This document shows, one piece after another, positions 12,201 through 22,000 of a stretch of 64,000 bases of DNA (position 1 is the first letter of the stretch; every line of letters starts with the position of its first letter). A program made the position numbers and the translations under genes. The DNA is taken from NCBI GenBank assembly GCA_039566865.1, contig CM076949.1, positions 186,001 to 250,000 of the forward strand, read 5' to 3'. Source of the DNA: Aurelia coerulea (taxonomy: Eukaryota > Cnidaria > Scyphozoa > Semaeostomeae > Ulmaridae). Below the pieces are notes generated by a model. It was not told the DNA's origin and ran no database searches. It saw only the letters and a list, made by a program, of their open reading frames with translations.

Positions 12201-15200
12201 CTTATAACGACTCTCCCAGTTATTGTCAAGCATTTCTTGTGAATATTCTAACTGTCGTCATGGGTCGAACTTTGCCCAAAACATTTAAAATCGGACCAAC
12301 TTTGATTCAAACTATTGTGGACCTTTCGAGCTTCGTTGTGGTTGGTCGGTCCATGAAAAAGTCGGTCCACGAAGTTGGTCCATCCGATTTTGTCGTGGAC
12401 CGACTTTTCCCTTTTGAGACAATTTTTGGACCGACTCAGAAATTATTGGGGGGGTGTCTCACCCCCCCCCACACCCCCCCTAATGTGCGCCCCTGAATGT
12501 AGTAAATCTATACATACCCCATAATCATTCATTGTATTTGGTCTTCCTTTTGGTAATCCACTATTTTCAAAATGTTCAATCTCTTCAATCAACTGCTCAC
12601 AAAATGGTTCCCCAAAAATTTCGAAGCTGTATGACAGCGGTGCTAAATGAAGAATGAATAATAGACCCCTAACTTACTGAAGGAATCAAATTCAAATATA
12701 TTTTCATTTCATGCAGAGACGAGACATATTGGCAGAACTTTCAAATTAACAGACGTTACTGAAATCAATCACATTAAAAGGAATCGACATAGACTTATTA
12801 CGATGAGTCTCTTGTTAAGAATCGACACTAATAAAACCTGGTAAGTCAGCCGAGTTAAAAATAGAAGAGATGATACGCCAAATTATTGGACCTAACTTTC
12901 AAAATGCCATCTCATCGGACCAATAGAAATGGATGTGGCAAAAGATCAATTCAACTGTGTCCGCTGCAACTTGATAAATGTAGATTCCAAGCGAATTTTC
13001 TCGTCACAAGATCACATATTTACATACGTACTCACCTTTCTCTGATGTCATCAATTTAACCAGTGTTTCCTTTGAAGTTTCCTCGCATTTTGCCAACGCA
13101 ACTAATCTGAGAAACTCAGGTGATAAGAATTCCTCCTGAAAAAAGAATAAAGATACTTGTTGAAAATTGTAAAACATTGACTTTTAGCAAGAAAGCAGAA
13201 CATTCCATTTGTATGGGTAAATATGACATCGTTCCATATTTTTTAAATTACAGTTTGCACAGAATCATTTGCAATCACAAAACATTGCATAAAATAATTT
13301 TACGTTTGATATATAACATCTCGAGAAGAACATGATGACACAGAAAATGCTCGCATTTTGGGAACTTTTTCAAACGCGAAATTTTTATTGATTCATGCGG
13401 TCAATGAAAAACTCACCTTCAAGTGAAGCAAATGAGGATGAATATATTTATACTGGTGTGATACCAATTGCGTGCGCTTTATCGATTCTATCCCCAATGA
13501 TTTTCTCCTTTCTATTTCTTGTTCTATCTGAAAATGGACAATGTGTTAATAGCAATGCATAATAGATCTAATTGGCCAAGGTTTGTTTTACCCATTTCAA
13601 GCCATGTGACCATACTCTTGGGAAGTTTGAGTATTATCTTACTTTTTGCAGTCATGGCACAACTTTGCATGGCACAAAATATGTCAGAGAAATCAAGGAT
13701 GAGATGTTTTACCAAGAGATTGATCACATGACTGGAAATGGATGTAAACAAACCTTAGCCGATAGTGTCTGTGTAATGTATAATACTGTAATGCATATAA
13801 TAAACAAGTAAAGAAAGTAAAATGTAAGCACTTTGATGCAAATTGAAATAAGCACGACGTTTCGAGCATAGCCCGTTATCAAGCCACGTTGGCATCTCCT
13901 TATGGCATGATAACGGGCGATGCTCGAAACGTCGTGATGTATCCAATTCGCACCAAAGTGCTTATCTTTTACTTCATTTACTTGTTTATCATTCTACAAT
14001 TGCACTACACGCAACAAGAAGATTTTTTGATCATTTAGCTGTAATGCATATGCTGAAATTGTTGATAAAGTGCTAATTTATGATTTGTATGAGTGACTGT
14101 AGTGATTGACACTCGAACCTAGACCCCTTCGTGTATATAGAATGCTGACGTGTTATGTTATGTTCATGTTTTGAGATTCAAGATGGCGTGTTCTATGTTA
14201 AGAACCTTCGGGCATACAAAAGTAAAAGATAAGAATACAATAGTGACATGTATCCCAGAAATTATGATATCATCTGTCTGCAGTATTACCAGTCTCACCC
14301 TCAACCAATCATATATAACCAATAGCATCTAATAGCCCCTGATACATACTATGAACAAATAAAAGGGAGAGATGAAATAAAACGAAAATGAACTTACATT
14401 CATGATGATCTTGTCAAACTCATTGACTTTAATTCCTCTTCTGACGAGGTGCTTTTGAATGAAAATGACCATAAATTCAATTATATATAAATATGTTTAC
14501 AAACATGATTCTACCCGGTGACCCAGAAAAAAGTGACCCAACGCAATCTGCTTTAGAAAAAGAAGTACTTGGCTGATGGAAATGCTTCAAATGTTGTTCT
14601 GTCGCTAAAAGGCTAGCTTACATTATGAGTATTTTTCGGAATTTTTTTCGGCACTGTAAATTTCCCGGATTAAAGATTTGGAGAAAATGGGCTCGCTTAA
14701 AATCCACAAAAAGTCGTCAAAAACAGGGAATCGATTTAAAGCCATTTCAGATCTTCAAAACAATGAGGAGGGTATTTCATTTCAGCCTGGGAATAGGCAA
14801 CTCAGATAAAAGTTTCCAAAACAAGTTTATGGTCCCTATATACCTAAGCATTTGGAGCTGAAAATAAATGTTCTTCGTAAACTTGTGGAAATTCAAAAGA
14901 ATTCAATTCTCCACACAAATCGAAATGTTCAAGAATTGCTTACAGAAAAGCAGCAGTATCCTTGCCCCTTGAGACAAGAAAATTTTAGGTATCTTGGGAC
15001 TATAAAGTTTCTCTGACAACATCCAACTGAGTTGCCTATTCCCAAGCTGAAATGAAACACGCTGCTCGTTGTTTAGAATATCTGAAACTGCTGCAAATCG
15101 ATCCCCCGTTTTTGATGACTTTTTGAAGATTTCAAGTATGCCCTTTTTCTCATAATCCTTAATTCGGGAAATTTACAGTGTTGAAAAAAATTGCGAAAGA

Positions 15201-15782
15201 TACTCATGACGTAGGCTTGTCTTTTAGCGACAGAACAACGTTTGAAGCATTTCAATCAGCCAGTTACTTTATTTTCTATAACAGATTGCGTTGGTTCACT
15301 TTTTTGGGTCACCCGGTAGTGAAATTCTTAATATCTCAGATTTAGGTATTCATTTCCTATCAACTAGCTAGGCCTAAAGGTTTGATACTTTTATTTTATT
15401 TATGGATTCCTCAGAAAGAATTCCTCAGCAACAAGTTCTACAAAAAGGGTTAACAAGTAAAGGTATATTTATGGAAAATTCTATAACTAGATAAGTCGAG
15501 ATATGCCTTGAAACAGCCTCCATCTCCATAGAATTCTTCTATTCAGATGTTCATGAATTTACTAGTAGAGGCCTGAAGATAATTTGAAGATTATCTGTCA
15601 AGTCAACTGATTATCGTCATTCTACTTCGTATGATAGACTTCATATGAAAGAGAACCTGTGCGTAATCCCTGACAAATTGCTCTTCATCTCTGAAGTTGA
15701 CATGAAGCTTCAGATCCTTCAAGAAAATATTTCTTTCAAAAGCACATCTGCAAATGAAATTTTTGCTGCTGTTAGCCGCCAT
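8963..15782 (-). CDS. OGFOD2: OGFOD2 homologue, Fe(II)/2-oxoglutarate oxygenase, complete
   Basis: This is a homologue of OGFOD2 (2-oxoglutarate and Fe(II)-dependent oxygenase domain-containing 2), whose substrate is not established. Exons are 15782-15657, 14451-14398, 13527-13417, 13135-13036, 12642-12518, 9940-9683 and 9217-8963. All introns are GT-AG and the phases join, giving 342 aa against about 350 in human. The N terminus NFICRCAFERNIF matches the family CRC segment; KGRPNTMNDYG and LDSHRAF are conserved. The prolyl-4-hydroxylase-type fold keeps the metal triad H230-x-D232 (YHYDDAE) and H285 (MHGAMEIEDGERFNL), with R295 ten residues on as the expected 2-oxoglutarate-binding residue. 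The C terminus has the family CPMC motif. The gene looks intact. It faces CCDC157 head to head. Confidence 0.93.
9683..9940 (-). CDS. OGFOD2: OGFOD2 exon 6
   Basis: The acceptor is CATCGTAG and the donor is AAT|GTAATA; phase 0 at both ends. It encodes VLLGELGFNEHF through LDSHRAFIVGYG and the HxD iron-binding motif YHYDDAE, then KEFKGGELYIAG. Confidence 0.92.
10181..10262. mobile_element. 82-bp hairpin MITE with exact 9-bp target duplication
   Basis: TACCCTGGGTACCAG at the left is the reverse complement of the right end, and almost the whole unit folds back on itself around GCTGGT. Flanking copies of ATGAAATTC are identical (9 bp). A 9-bp duplication is typical of Mutator-like transposition. 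Relatives are at 28092-28180 and 28333-28373. Confidence 0.8.
10935..12495. mobile_element. hAT-like non-autonomous element with internal satellite
   Basis: It begins CAGGGGCGCACATT and ends AATGTGCGCCCCTG, a 14-bp terminal inverted repeat with the CAG..CTG form common in hAT elements. The flanks (AATGTAT and AATGTAG) resemble a decayed target duplication. Subterminal GGACCGAC motifs occur at both ends. The interior contains the 124-bp tandem array and no transposase frame. It sits in OGFOD2 intron 5, about 20 bp from the exon 5 donor. Confidence 0.75.
11090..11745 (+). repeat. Tandem array, 124-bp unit, about 5.3 copies
   Basis: TGGCTTAGAATGCATC recurs at 11107, 11231, 11355, 11479, 11603 and 11727, exactly 124 bp apart. 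Copies are nearly identical. Diverged relatives of the same unit occur inside the second hAT-like element (50490-50890). Confidence 0.9.
12518..12642 (-). CDS. OGFOD2: OGFOD2 exon 5
   Basis: The acceptor is TTCATTTAG; it enters with two bases of a codon and leaves in phase 0 at GGG|GTATGT. It encodes FGEPFCEQLIEEIEHFENS and GLPKGRPNTMNDYG, closely matching the vertebrate PFCQALLEELEHFEQ and KGRPNTMNNYG. Confidence 0.92.
13036..13135 (-). CDS. OGFOD2: OGFOD2 exon 4
   Basis: The acceptor is TTTTTTCAG and the donor is AAAG|GTGAGT (phase 1). It encodes EEFLSPEFLRLVALAKCEE and LVKLMTSEK, corresponding to the family segment APEFLAV..LQRLETVSEEK. Confidence 0.88.
13417..13527 (-). CDS. OGFOD2: OGFOD2 exon 3
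   Basis: The acceptor is CATTTTCAG and the donor is AAG|GTGAGT, phase 0. It encodes IEQEIERRKSLGIESI, matching the vertebrate LEQEVERRRRLGQES. Confidence 0.9.
13799..13990. repeat. Inverted pair of hammerhead-ribozyme-like motifs (Penelope-type relic)
   Basis: Two arms head to head carry TGATAACGGGC, TATG or GATG, GCTCGAAACGTCG (minus copy about 13852-13882, plus copy about 13907-13935), with flanking inverted sequence out to AAACAAGTAAA. Hammerhead motifs with a CTGATGA core, a short GC stem and GAAAC are known from Penelope-like retroelements. Here C3 and G8 of the core are changed (TGATAA), so cleavage activity is unlikely. Confidence 0.5.
14398..14451 (-). CDS. OGFOD2: OGFOD2 exon 2
   Basis: This short 18-codon exon, HLVRRGIKVNEFDKIIMN, is flanked by TTCAAAAG and AAT|GTAAGT. 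It aligns with the vertebrate ILRSRGCVSAKDFQQLLAE, and both joins are phase 0. Confidence 0.85.
14514..15316. mobile_element. Fold-back element with ~330-bp arms, TA target site
   Basis: The ends are TA|CCCGGTGACCCA and its inverted partner. The two arms align through CTGTCGCTAAAAG, TGTAAATTTCCCG and TTGGGAATAGGCAACTCAG or close variants. It is non-coding; the frames MSIFRNFF in both arms are mirror images of the same repeat. It lies in OGFOD2 intron 1. Confidence 0.75.
15657..15782 (-). CDS. OGFOD2: OGFOD2 exon 1 (start codon)
   Basis: The ATG at 15782-15780 gives MAANSSKNFICRCAFERNIF, and the exon ends RDYAQ at donor CAG|GTTCTC, phase 0. It corresponds to the vertebrate HFCRCACF..LHVRFRGEQQLRRDYG. 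The alignment with exon 2 supports this donor although its +4 to +6 bases are weak. Confidence 0.87.
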
Positions 15783-16540
15783 CTTTGTTGTTTTGGAATA
15801 TCATTTTGCGGTTGTTGCTGTTCAATAGTTGTTGTTGTTGCATTTGTACAACCATGGAGACAAGAACGATCATATATCACCGTAGCGCGAGCCTGTAAAT
15901 TTGAGGTGCCGGTATATCTGAGGTTTGCCGGTAAATATGAGGTGTCGTGGGACTACTCAAACACCTGGGTTATTGTTTAAGAAGCCATTCAAATTAAACA
16001 ATGCAGTATAGAAATCGCTCATTGTACAAGACACATTACTCTTTTGTGGTCACCGCTGTTGACCGCTTTTTGTCGGGGGGTAAGGTTGGTAACAGACAGG
16101 TTCAGCAATACCTTTGTCCTTGGAATATTTACTCTTCAAAGAACGTTTAGCAATTCTAGCTAAACAAGATTCATAATTTGTTTCATTTAATTTAGAAGCC
16201 AAATTAAAATGCATTCTCCAATCTACAGCCGAATTTATATAAATCCTATAAGAGTTTTTCATAAGAAACTCTTATGAGCGCTCAGCTCTCAGATCACTAA
16301 AAAAGCAAAACAAACTTGAGCAGCATAATTTGCATCTTTTTTTCGTAATCTTCATATATAAAATGAGAGTTGAGAAACGTTGGAGAATCTTTCACGATAT
16401 CGATTTACGAAACGGTAGCTTTCACGTTCCTATTTAACGCCTGTCTCAGAACGTCTCAAAGATTTGAGAAAATTGAAAAGTCGACAAACGATATACGAGG
16501 AAAGAGAAAAAGAAGCTTAAAAAGATGGGATAAGCTATAA

Positions 16541-17250
16541 GGTTTCTGAAAAATGCCACAGGATTTTGCGACGAAAGTGAGTAAGAAACTAAACCAATAC
16601 TAAGGAAGGGTTGTTAAGTTCTATCTTTCGAAATTTTGAAAGATGTCTCATAATTTTATCAAATTTAAAAAACCGCAAATAGTATGCAACGAAAATGAAT
16701 AAAAGAATTAACCCATAGTAAGGAAGGGTTATTAAGTTCCAACTTTCGAAATTTTGAAAGATGTCTCATAATTTTATCAAATTTTAAAAGCCGCAAATAG
16801 TATGCGACGAAAGTGAATAACAACCTTAACCCATAGTAAGGAAGGGTTATTAAGTTCCAACTTTCGAAATTTTGAAAGATGTCTCATAATTTTATCAAAA
16901 TTTAAAAGCCGCAAATAGTATGCGACGAAAGTGAATAACAACCTTAACCCATAGTAAGGAAGGGTTATTTGGTTCTACCTTTCGAGATTTTGAAAGATGT
17001 CTCATAATTTTATCAAAATTTAAAAGCCGCAAATAGTTTGCGACGAAAGTGAATAACAACCTTAACCCATAGTAAGGAAGGGTTATTTGGTTCTACCTTT
17101 CGAGATTTTGAAAGATGTCTCATAAACCGCAAATTATATGTAACGAAAATGAATAAAAATTTAACCCATAGTAAAGAAGGGTTATTAGGTTATATCTTTC
17201 GATATTTTTGAAGGTTGTCTCATAATTTTATCAAAATTTAAAAATTTATT
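16541..17250 (+). repeat. Tandem array, 118-bp unit, about 6 copies
   Basis: AGATGTCTCA recurs at 16641, 16759, 16877, 16995 and 17113 (118-bp step), then a shortened unit. Each unit carries AACCCATAGTAAGGAAGGGTT and a CGACGAAAGTGAATAA segment. The array is inside the 15878-18735 element. Confidence 0.88.
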
Positions 17251-17261
17251 ATTTCACTCGT

Positions 17262-18250
17262 GAGGTACTTAGTAATATCTAAAGATTGGAAAGGCTTGGA
17301 AAGGTTTGATACTAGGAAACGAGGGACAGTAGTGAGCATGAAGATTGTTATAGAACCTCTAAGAAACTCGCAAGAAACTCGCAAGAAACTCTGAGTACTC
17401 AAAATCTGATAATCTTAAGAAAGTTTCAGTACTAGCCCAAATTCTTAGTTTCTTATGGAAATATACCGTATGTACGTACTTACGATAGATTTTATTGCAT
17501 TCTGCAAAGTAAGGAACATTAGGCCAACACGTATTTTGATAAGAAACTGCTTACACGTATTTTGATAAGAAACTGCTTACACGTATTTTTATAAGAAACT
17601 GCCCATAAGAAAACTCAACTCTCATATCGGCTAAAGATTAACGAACTCAAGTACTGGGAAAATGTAAGTTAAGAAACTATTTACTTTGATAAAGGAAATC
17701 CTTGAAATATTTTTACTTTACTTTCACTTGTTTCCTGTATCATATTACTCGTAAGGTACTTGAGTAATGTCTAAACATCGGAAAGGCCTTAATTAAAGAC
17801 CTTATTTTGAAATGTTCACGAGGGCACAGGTAGTGAACATGAATATTGTTATGAAACCTCTGAGAAACTCGTACGAAACTCTGAGTACTGAAAATATGAT
17901 AATTTTAAGAAACTTTCAGTACTGGGCCAAATTCTTAGTTTCTTTTGTAAAAAATACGTATATATGAAACTCAACTCTAGGATTTCCAAAAATTTGAGAA
18001 ACTCCCTTTATCACATTTTGACTTGTTTCCTGTATCGTACTAACGAAAATTGGAAGGTACTTGTCTGAGTGATGTTCATCGGAAAGGCTTCAAAAACTTC
18101 GTTTTGAAAGGTTCAGGAGAAGGCACGGGAAAGTGCACATGAAGATTATTATGAAACCTGTAAGAGATTCTGGAAACTCCTAAGAATCTGTAAGAACCTT
18201 AGGAACTTATAACTCCGATAATCTTAGTAAACTTTCAGTATTTTCCCTAA
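17262..18250 (+). repeat. Three diverged direct repeats with AAGAAACT clusters
   Basis: Starting near 17265, 17745 and 18045, each copy runs GGTACTT, GGAAAGGC, a TGAACATGAA or similar word, GAAACCTCT or GAAACCTGT, then TTTCAGTA. AAGAAACT and its inverse AGTTTCTT recur many times here. Confidence 0.65.
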
Positions 18251-18847
18251 TGCTTAAAAAAGGAAGAAAAACAGCGCTCGAAAATCATAATCTTCATCAA
18301 CCCAGATACAAAACGGTATTGCAATGGAACGAAGTATTTGAGCAATAAGACAGTTTACTTTCGACTGATAACTTTTAGATGTAGCAAATCCATACCAAAG
18401 GAAACCAAATGAAATTTGATTCTTCTCGCGGATTTCCTTACGCAGCAAAAATCCTAACCCCTACCCTTCGAAGTTAAATCCTAGCGTTTGCTTTCCCGAA
18501 CGCTGTCAGAAAGAAAAGATTATATGCGGCAGAAATCCTCAGACCGTTGACCCGACCCTCGGAAAAACCTATTGTTTCCTTTGAAACCAGACCTTGTGTC
18601 TCACCTTTGTCTAATTCACAATAGATTATGACTACTTGTCGCCTAAGAAGAATACCTTTGATCTTGCCGACCTCATATTTACCGGCAAACCTCAGATATA
18701 CCGGCGCCTCAAATTTACCGGCTCGCGCTACGGTGGACTCTCAGAACGATGGCCTAACAAATTCTATTTTCTGTTTACAATCATTTGTTTTGCCGTTTAC
18801 TTGAAACTTGAGAGCGCGAAAACCTGGTTATAAATTGTTCAGAATTG

Positions 18848-19092
18848 ATGGCGCATTTACTTGGAAGTCAGGACTGTTTAGAAAGCTTGGCAAGGGACAT
18901 TGCAGACATACAGACGACAATTAAAGATGGCACAGAGAGAATTAGACCACTTCGTGTACAATCATGGAAGTTTCCAGATAAATTATCAAATGAATTGGAT
19001 ATAGATGATTTGCTCAGCACATATTCATTTTCAAAAGAGGGAGATTTTAATCGGCTATCTCATATCGTCCTTTTTGAATTAGTTATTGATAG
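18848..19092 (+). CDS. CCDC157: CCDC157 exon 1 (start codon, GC donor)
   Basis: It starts ATG GCG CAT, MAHLLGSQDCLES, and ends LVIDR split as AG|GCAAGT, a canonical GC-type donor. The joined sequence LVIDRFVFLTQVASQYL fits the family LVIDRLLLLLQSCMSYL; no GT donor nearby gives the right frame. Confidence 0.9.
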
Positions 19093-22000
19093 GCAAGTGG
19101 AAGAAATAATTGGTTACTTTTTTAGGAAATATTAACAATAATTACAATATTAACAATACTAACAATAATTACAGACATTTTTGATAAGTAGGGGTTTACC
19201 AGATCAGGGTTTTCAGAACCCGGCTGGAACCAGATTTGCCGAAATCCTGAAACAGATCAGCGTTGGATGTTGAGGGCCAACATCCTTCTGTTATCCCTAG
19301 AATTATTTGCTCTTCTCTACTGTTGCTGATTTATTGCTCTAGAGCGGTGTCGCCCTGGTCCGTCCACTCTTCAGAAAACGAAGATTTTCCGCGAGGTCAA
19401 AGAAGTTTTGGAGAGGAACTCGCCTTAAATAGGCTTCTCAACTCGTGCTACAAACCTCACAGTGAGATCTGTATCATCCGTTTTCTTTTTGTCATGCTGG
19501 AACCTCACAATTACGGACATGTCTTGAACGCCTAAATTAGGCCGTAGCGCCCTGGTCAGACCGCGGCAGAATTGATTGTTTTAATACATCAAAAACTGTT
19601 CAAGCCATTCACCAGTTCACCACAGTATTATTTCATTTCCCAGAAGGCCGGAAAGTTACAAAAACAAATTCTGATTTTATTGAAAATGATTTCAAAATAT
19701 TGTTGATTTCAATCCCGCTTTTAACTCTCTAATCCTTGACCTCAGTCACCTCTATAGCACATATGCAACAACAGCCTACAGAACTAAAGGGTTGAACGGT
19801 GTGGACACACCTGGGCGCCATTATGTCAGTTACAGTGCTCTTCCAAAATGAGCCGTAGGTCTGACAATTTGTGTGCGATTCTTGAGATTTCGTTGGATAT
19901 GAAACCAGAAGAGTCGGAGGAAACTGTCCTGAAGACAATTCTGTTTTAGCTGTAAGATATACCGAGAAGCGACACAGAATAGACATGGTATGTGGGAACA
20001 TCAAAAGGGAAAGAGAATGTACTTACACCTTCGCTGCAGGTAGGTCAACTTCAAAACTTTATTGTAGCTCTTCTGAGCAACGCAAAGCAGCGAAATCGAA
20101 AAAATATCAAAGAGATGACATCAGCAAACAACTTTCGTTTGCTTTTTGGAAAAGCTAGGCTCAAGCTCCCTTTGGTTTCAAAGTATTATGCAAGGCGGTT
20201 GCACAACCCGGAATCCATTAGTGGTCAGACCAGGGCGACACCGCTCTACAAATTATGAAAATTATGAGAAAAATACCAAAATGTGATTCAGCCATTGAGG
20301 GTTAACATAAAATAGTTTCTGGGTGATTCAACCAAAACTCTTGGCATCAGAATTTTCAAATTTGTATACAGATTTTTTGGGACACCTGGTAGCAGTCTTG
20401 CAGTCTACTGCTTGAGCACTTACATTTGAAATCCCTTGAAAAATAGAACAAGTGCTGGGGGACATATTATTTTGTTTGTAAAAGTGATTTATCGCTGCAA
20501 GATGATTTGATGAGTATCTATGAGAGGAATTCTTTTATACTATAAATTTTACATAAAGAATAAAGAATACATTTTAATTTATGTGTGAATAACTGATTTA
20601 TAACAATTTATAACAAACTAGTACTATGATGACCGAAAACTAAGACATTCTAGTGCCACATTTAACAAGCAGTAAGAAAGTTTCAAAAACGGAAATTAGC
20701 TTGTCATAGCCAAGATGTTTCTGCCTTTCCTAAATGATATCTTGGAACGATTCTCAACTTTGTAAATAGACCCTCCCCCAGAAGTCCATTGGAAATTCTG
20801 TTGTTTGAAATAATTGACATGATATGTGTGACCCCTTGCAAAGTGATATCTTTGTAGTGCAGTGATAGCTTTTAAGTTAATTTCTTTCAGTAAAATAGAG
20901 GTGAATCCTTTGATATTTTGTTATAGGTTTGTATTTCTCACGCAAGTAGCATCTCAATATTTAGATGAAATATGTTCCATTATTGATGATCCAAGCTCTT
21001 CAAAAAGGCCAAAAAGCAGAACAACGGGGACAGCCATGTCAATTGGACTTATTGTCAAGAAATTTTGGAGCAAAACCGTCAATGTCCATCACAAAATGCA
21101 GCTATCTAAGCACAAGGTATTTTGTAGACTTATCGCAGACATTCTTAATCCAATCAAATGATTATTTCATTTTTTTGCTTTTTTGTAAAAAATGGCTGTT
21201 TGATGGCTTATTGGCTTGAAAAAATAGTTGATTTTATGGCAGACTTTGTAAACAAGATTTAAAACTTTGCAATAGAACAGCATTTTGTTGGTTATGAAAA
21301 AGTTGAAGGTTGTGGTTTTTAATGTGCCATTTCCTGCAAGTTTATTGTGGATATTATCCATTTATGACACCAAATGTTAGATGTTCTACTTCTGTTGTGA
21401 TTGGACTCTACTCTTGCTTTCCTGCTTTCATCTTGTTACATTTTAATGGTTTTATTCTTTTGCATTTCTTATTTAAAGGGAACTTGCTGGGACTTCAAAA
21501 TTATGGTAGTAAGGCACTTGCACATCAATTTTGCAAGCTGAAAAATGTACTTCATGACCATGAGCACACATGATATTTTAACATAGAAGTATCATGAAGT
21601 TATTACTTGTAATACCCAGCAAATTGATTTCATTCTTGATTTATTACTTTTGCTGTTCTTTAGATATACGAAAAGAGCAATGTGGTTCCAGAAATGCAAC
21701 ATACGATAGCAAACATGCAAGAAGATAATGAAATGATGAGAGCAGCTATTTTAGCAATGAGAGGAAGCAACAGTATTGCAGAAGAACGATCTGCAAGTGC
21801 TATGTCTAATCGAAGCAATGTAAGCTTGATGTTATCATCTACCAAGAGCATGTCGTTGGTAGGACAAAATGAAGGAAATATGACTCAAGAAATCACATTA
21901 TCAACTGAAGATCTAGCTGTTTCAAAAATGAAAGTAAATACTGCAACACAAACATTTGACACAGCCTTTGTTTCATGTGAAGCTTGTGCAAGTATGCAAC

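Larger units (their letters stand above)
15878..18735. mobile_element. ~2.86-kb TIR element between OGFOD2 and CCDC157
   Basis: The left end CACCGTAGCGCGAGCC (15878) is inverted at the right end (GGCTCGCGCTACGGTG, to about 18735), and the match continues for about 65 bp. Each end contains three copies of a ~18-bp motif, CCGGTAWATNTGAGG. The interior is a 118-bp array plus three diverged ~200-bp direct repeats rich in AAGAAACT; no transposase was recognised. It fills nearly all of the space between two divergent start codons (97 bp from OGFOD2, 113 bp from CCDC157). No target duplication was found. Confidence 0.75.

Noticed and set aside
14625..15255. MSIFRNFFRHCKF-like frames on both strands
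   Set aside because: They are mirror copies in the arms of the fold-back element at 14514-15316 and match no known protein.
15645..15980. Plus-strand 111-codon frame with a Cys/Val-rich middle
   Set aside because: It is antisense to OGFOD2 exon 1, which has clear homology, and runs into the TIR of the neighbouring element.
16050..18448. Minus-strand frames at 16050-16262 and 18254-18448 as transposase remnants
   Set aside because: No DDE, RNaseH or zinc-finger signature could be seen and both are short; kept only as part of the TIR element.
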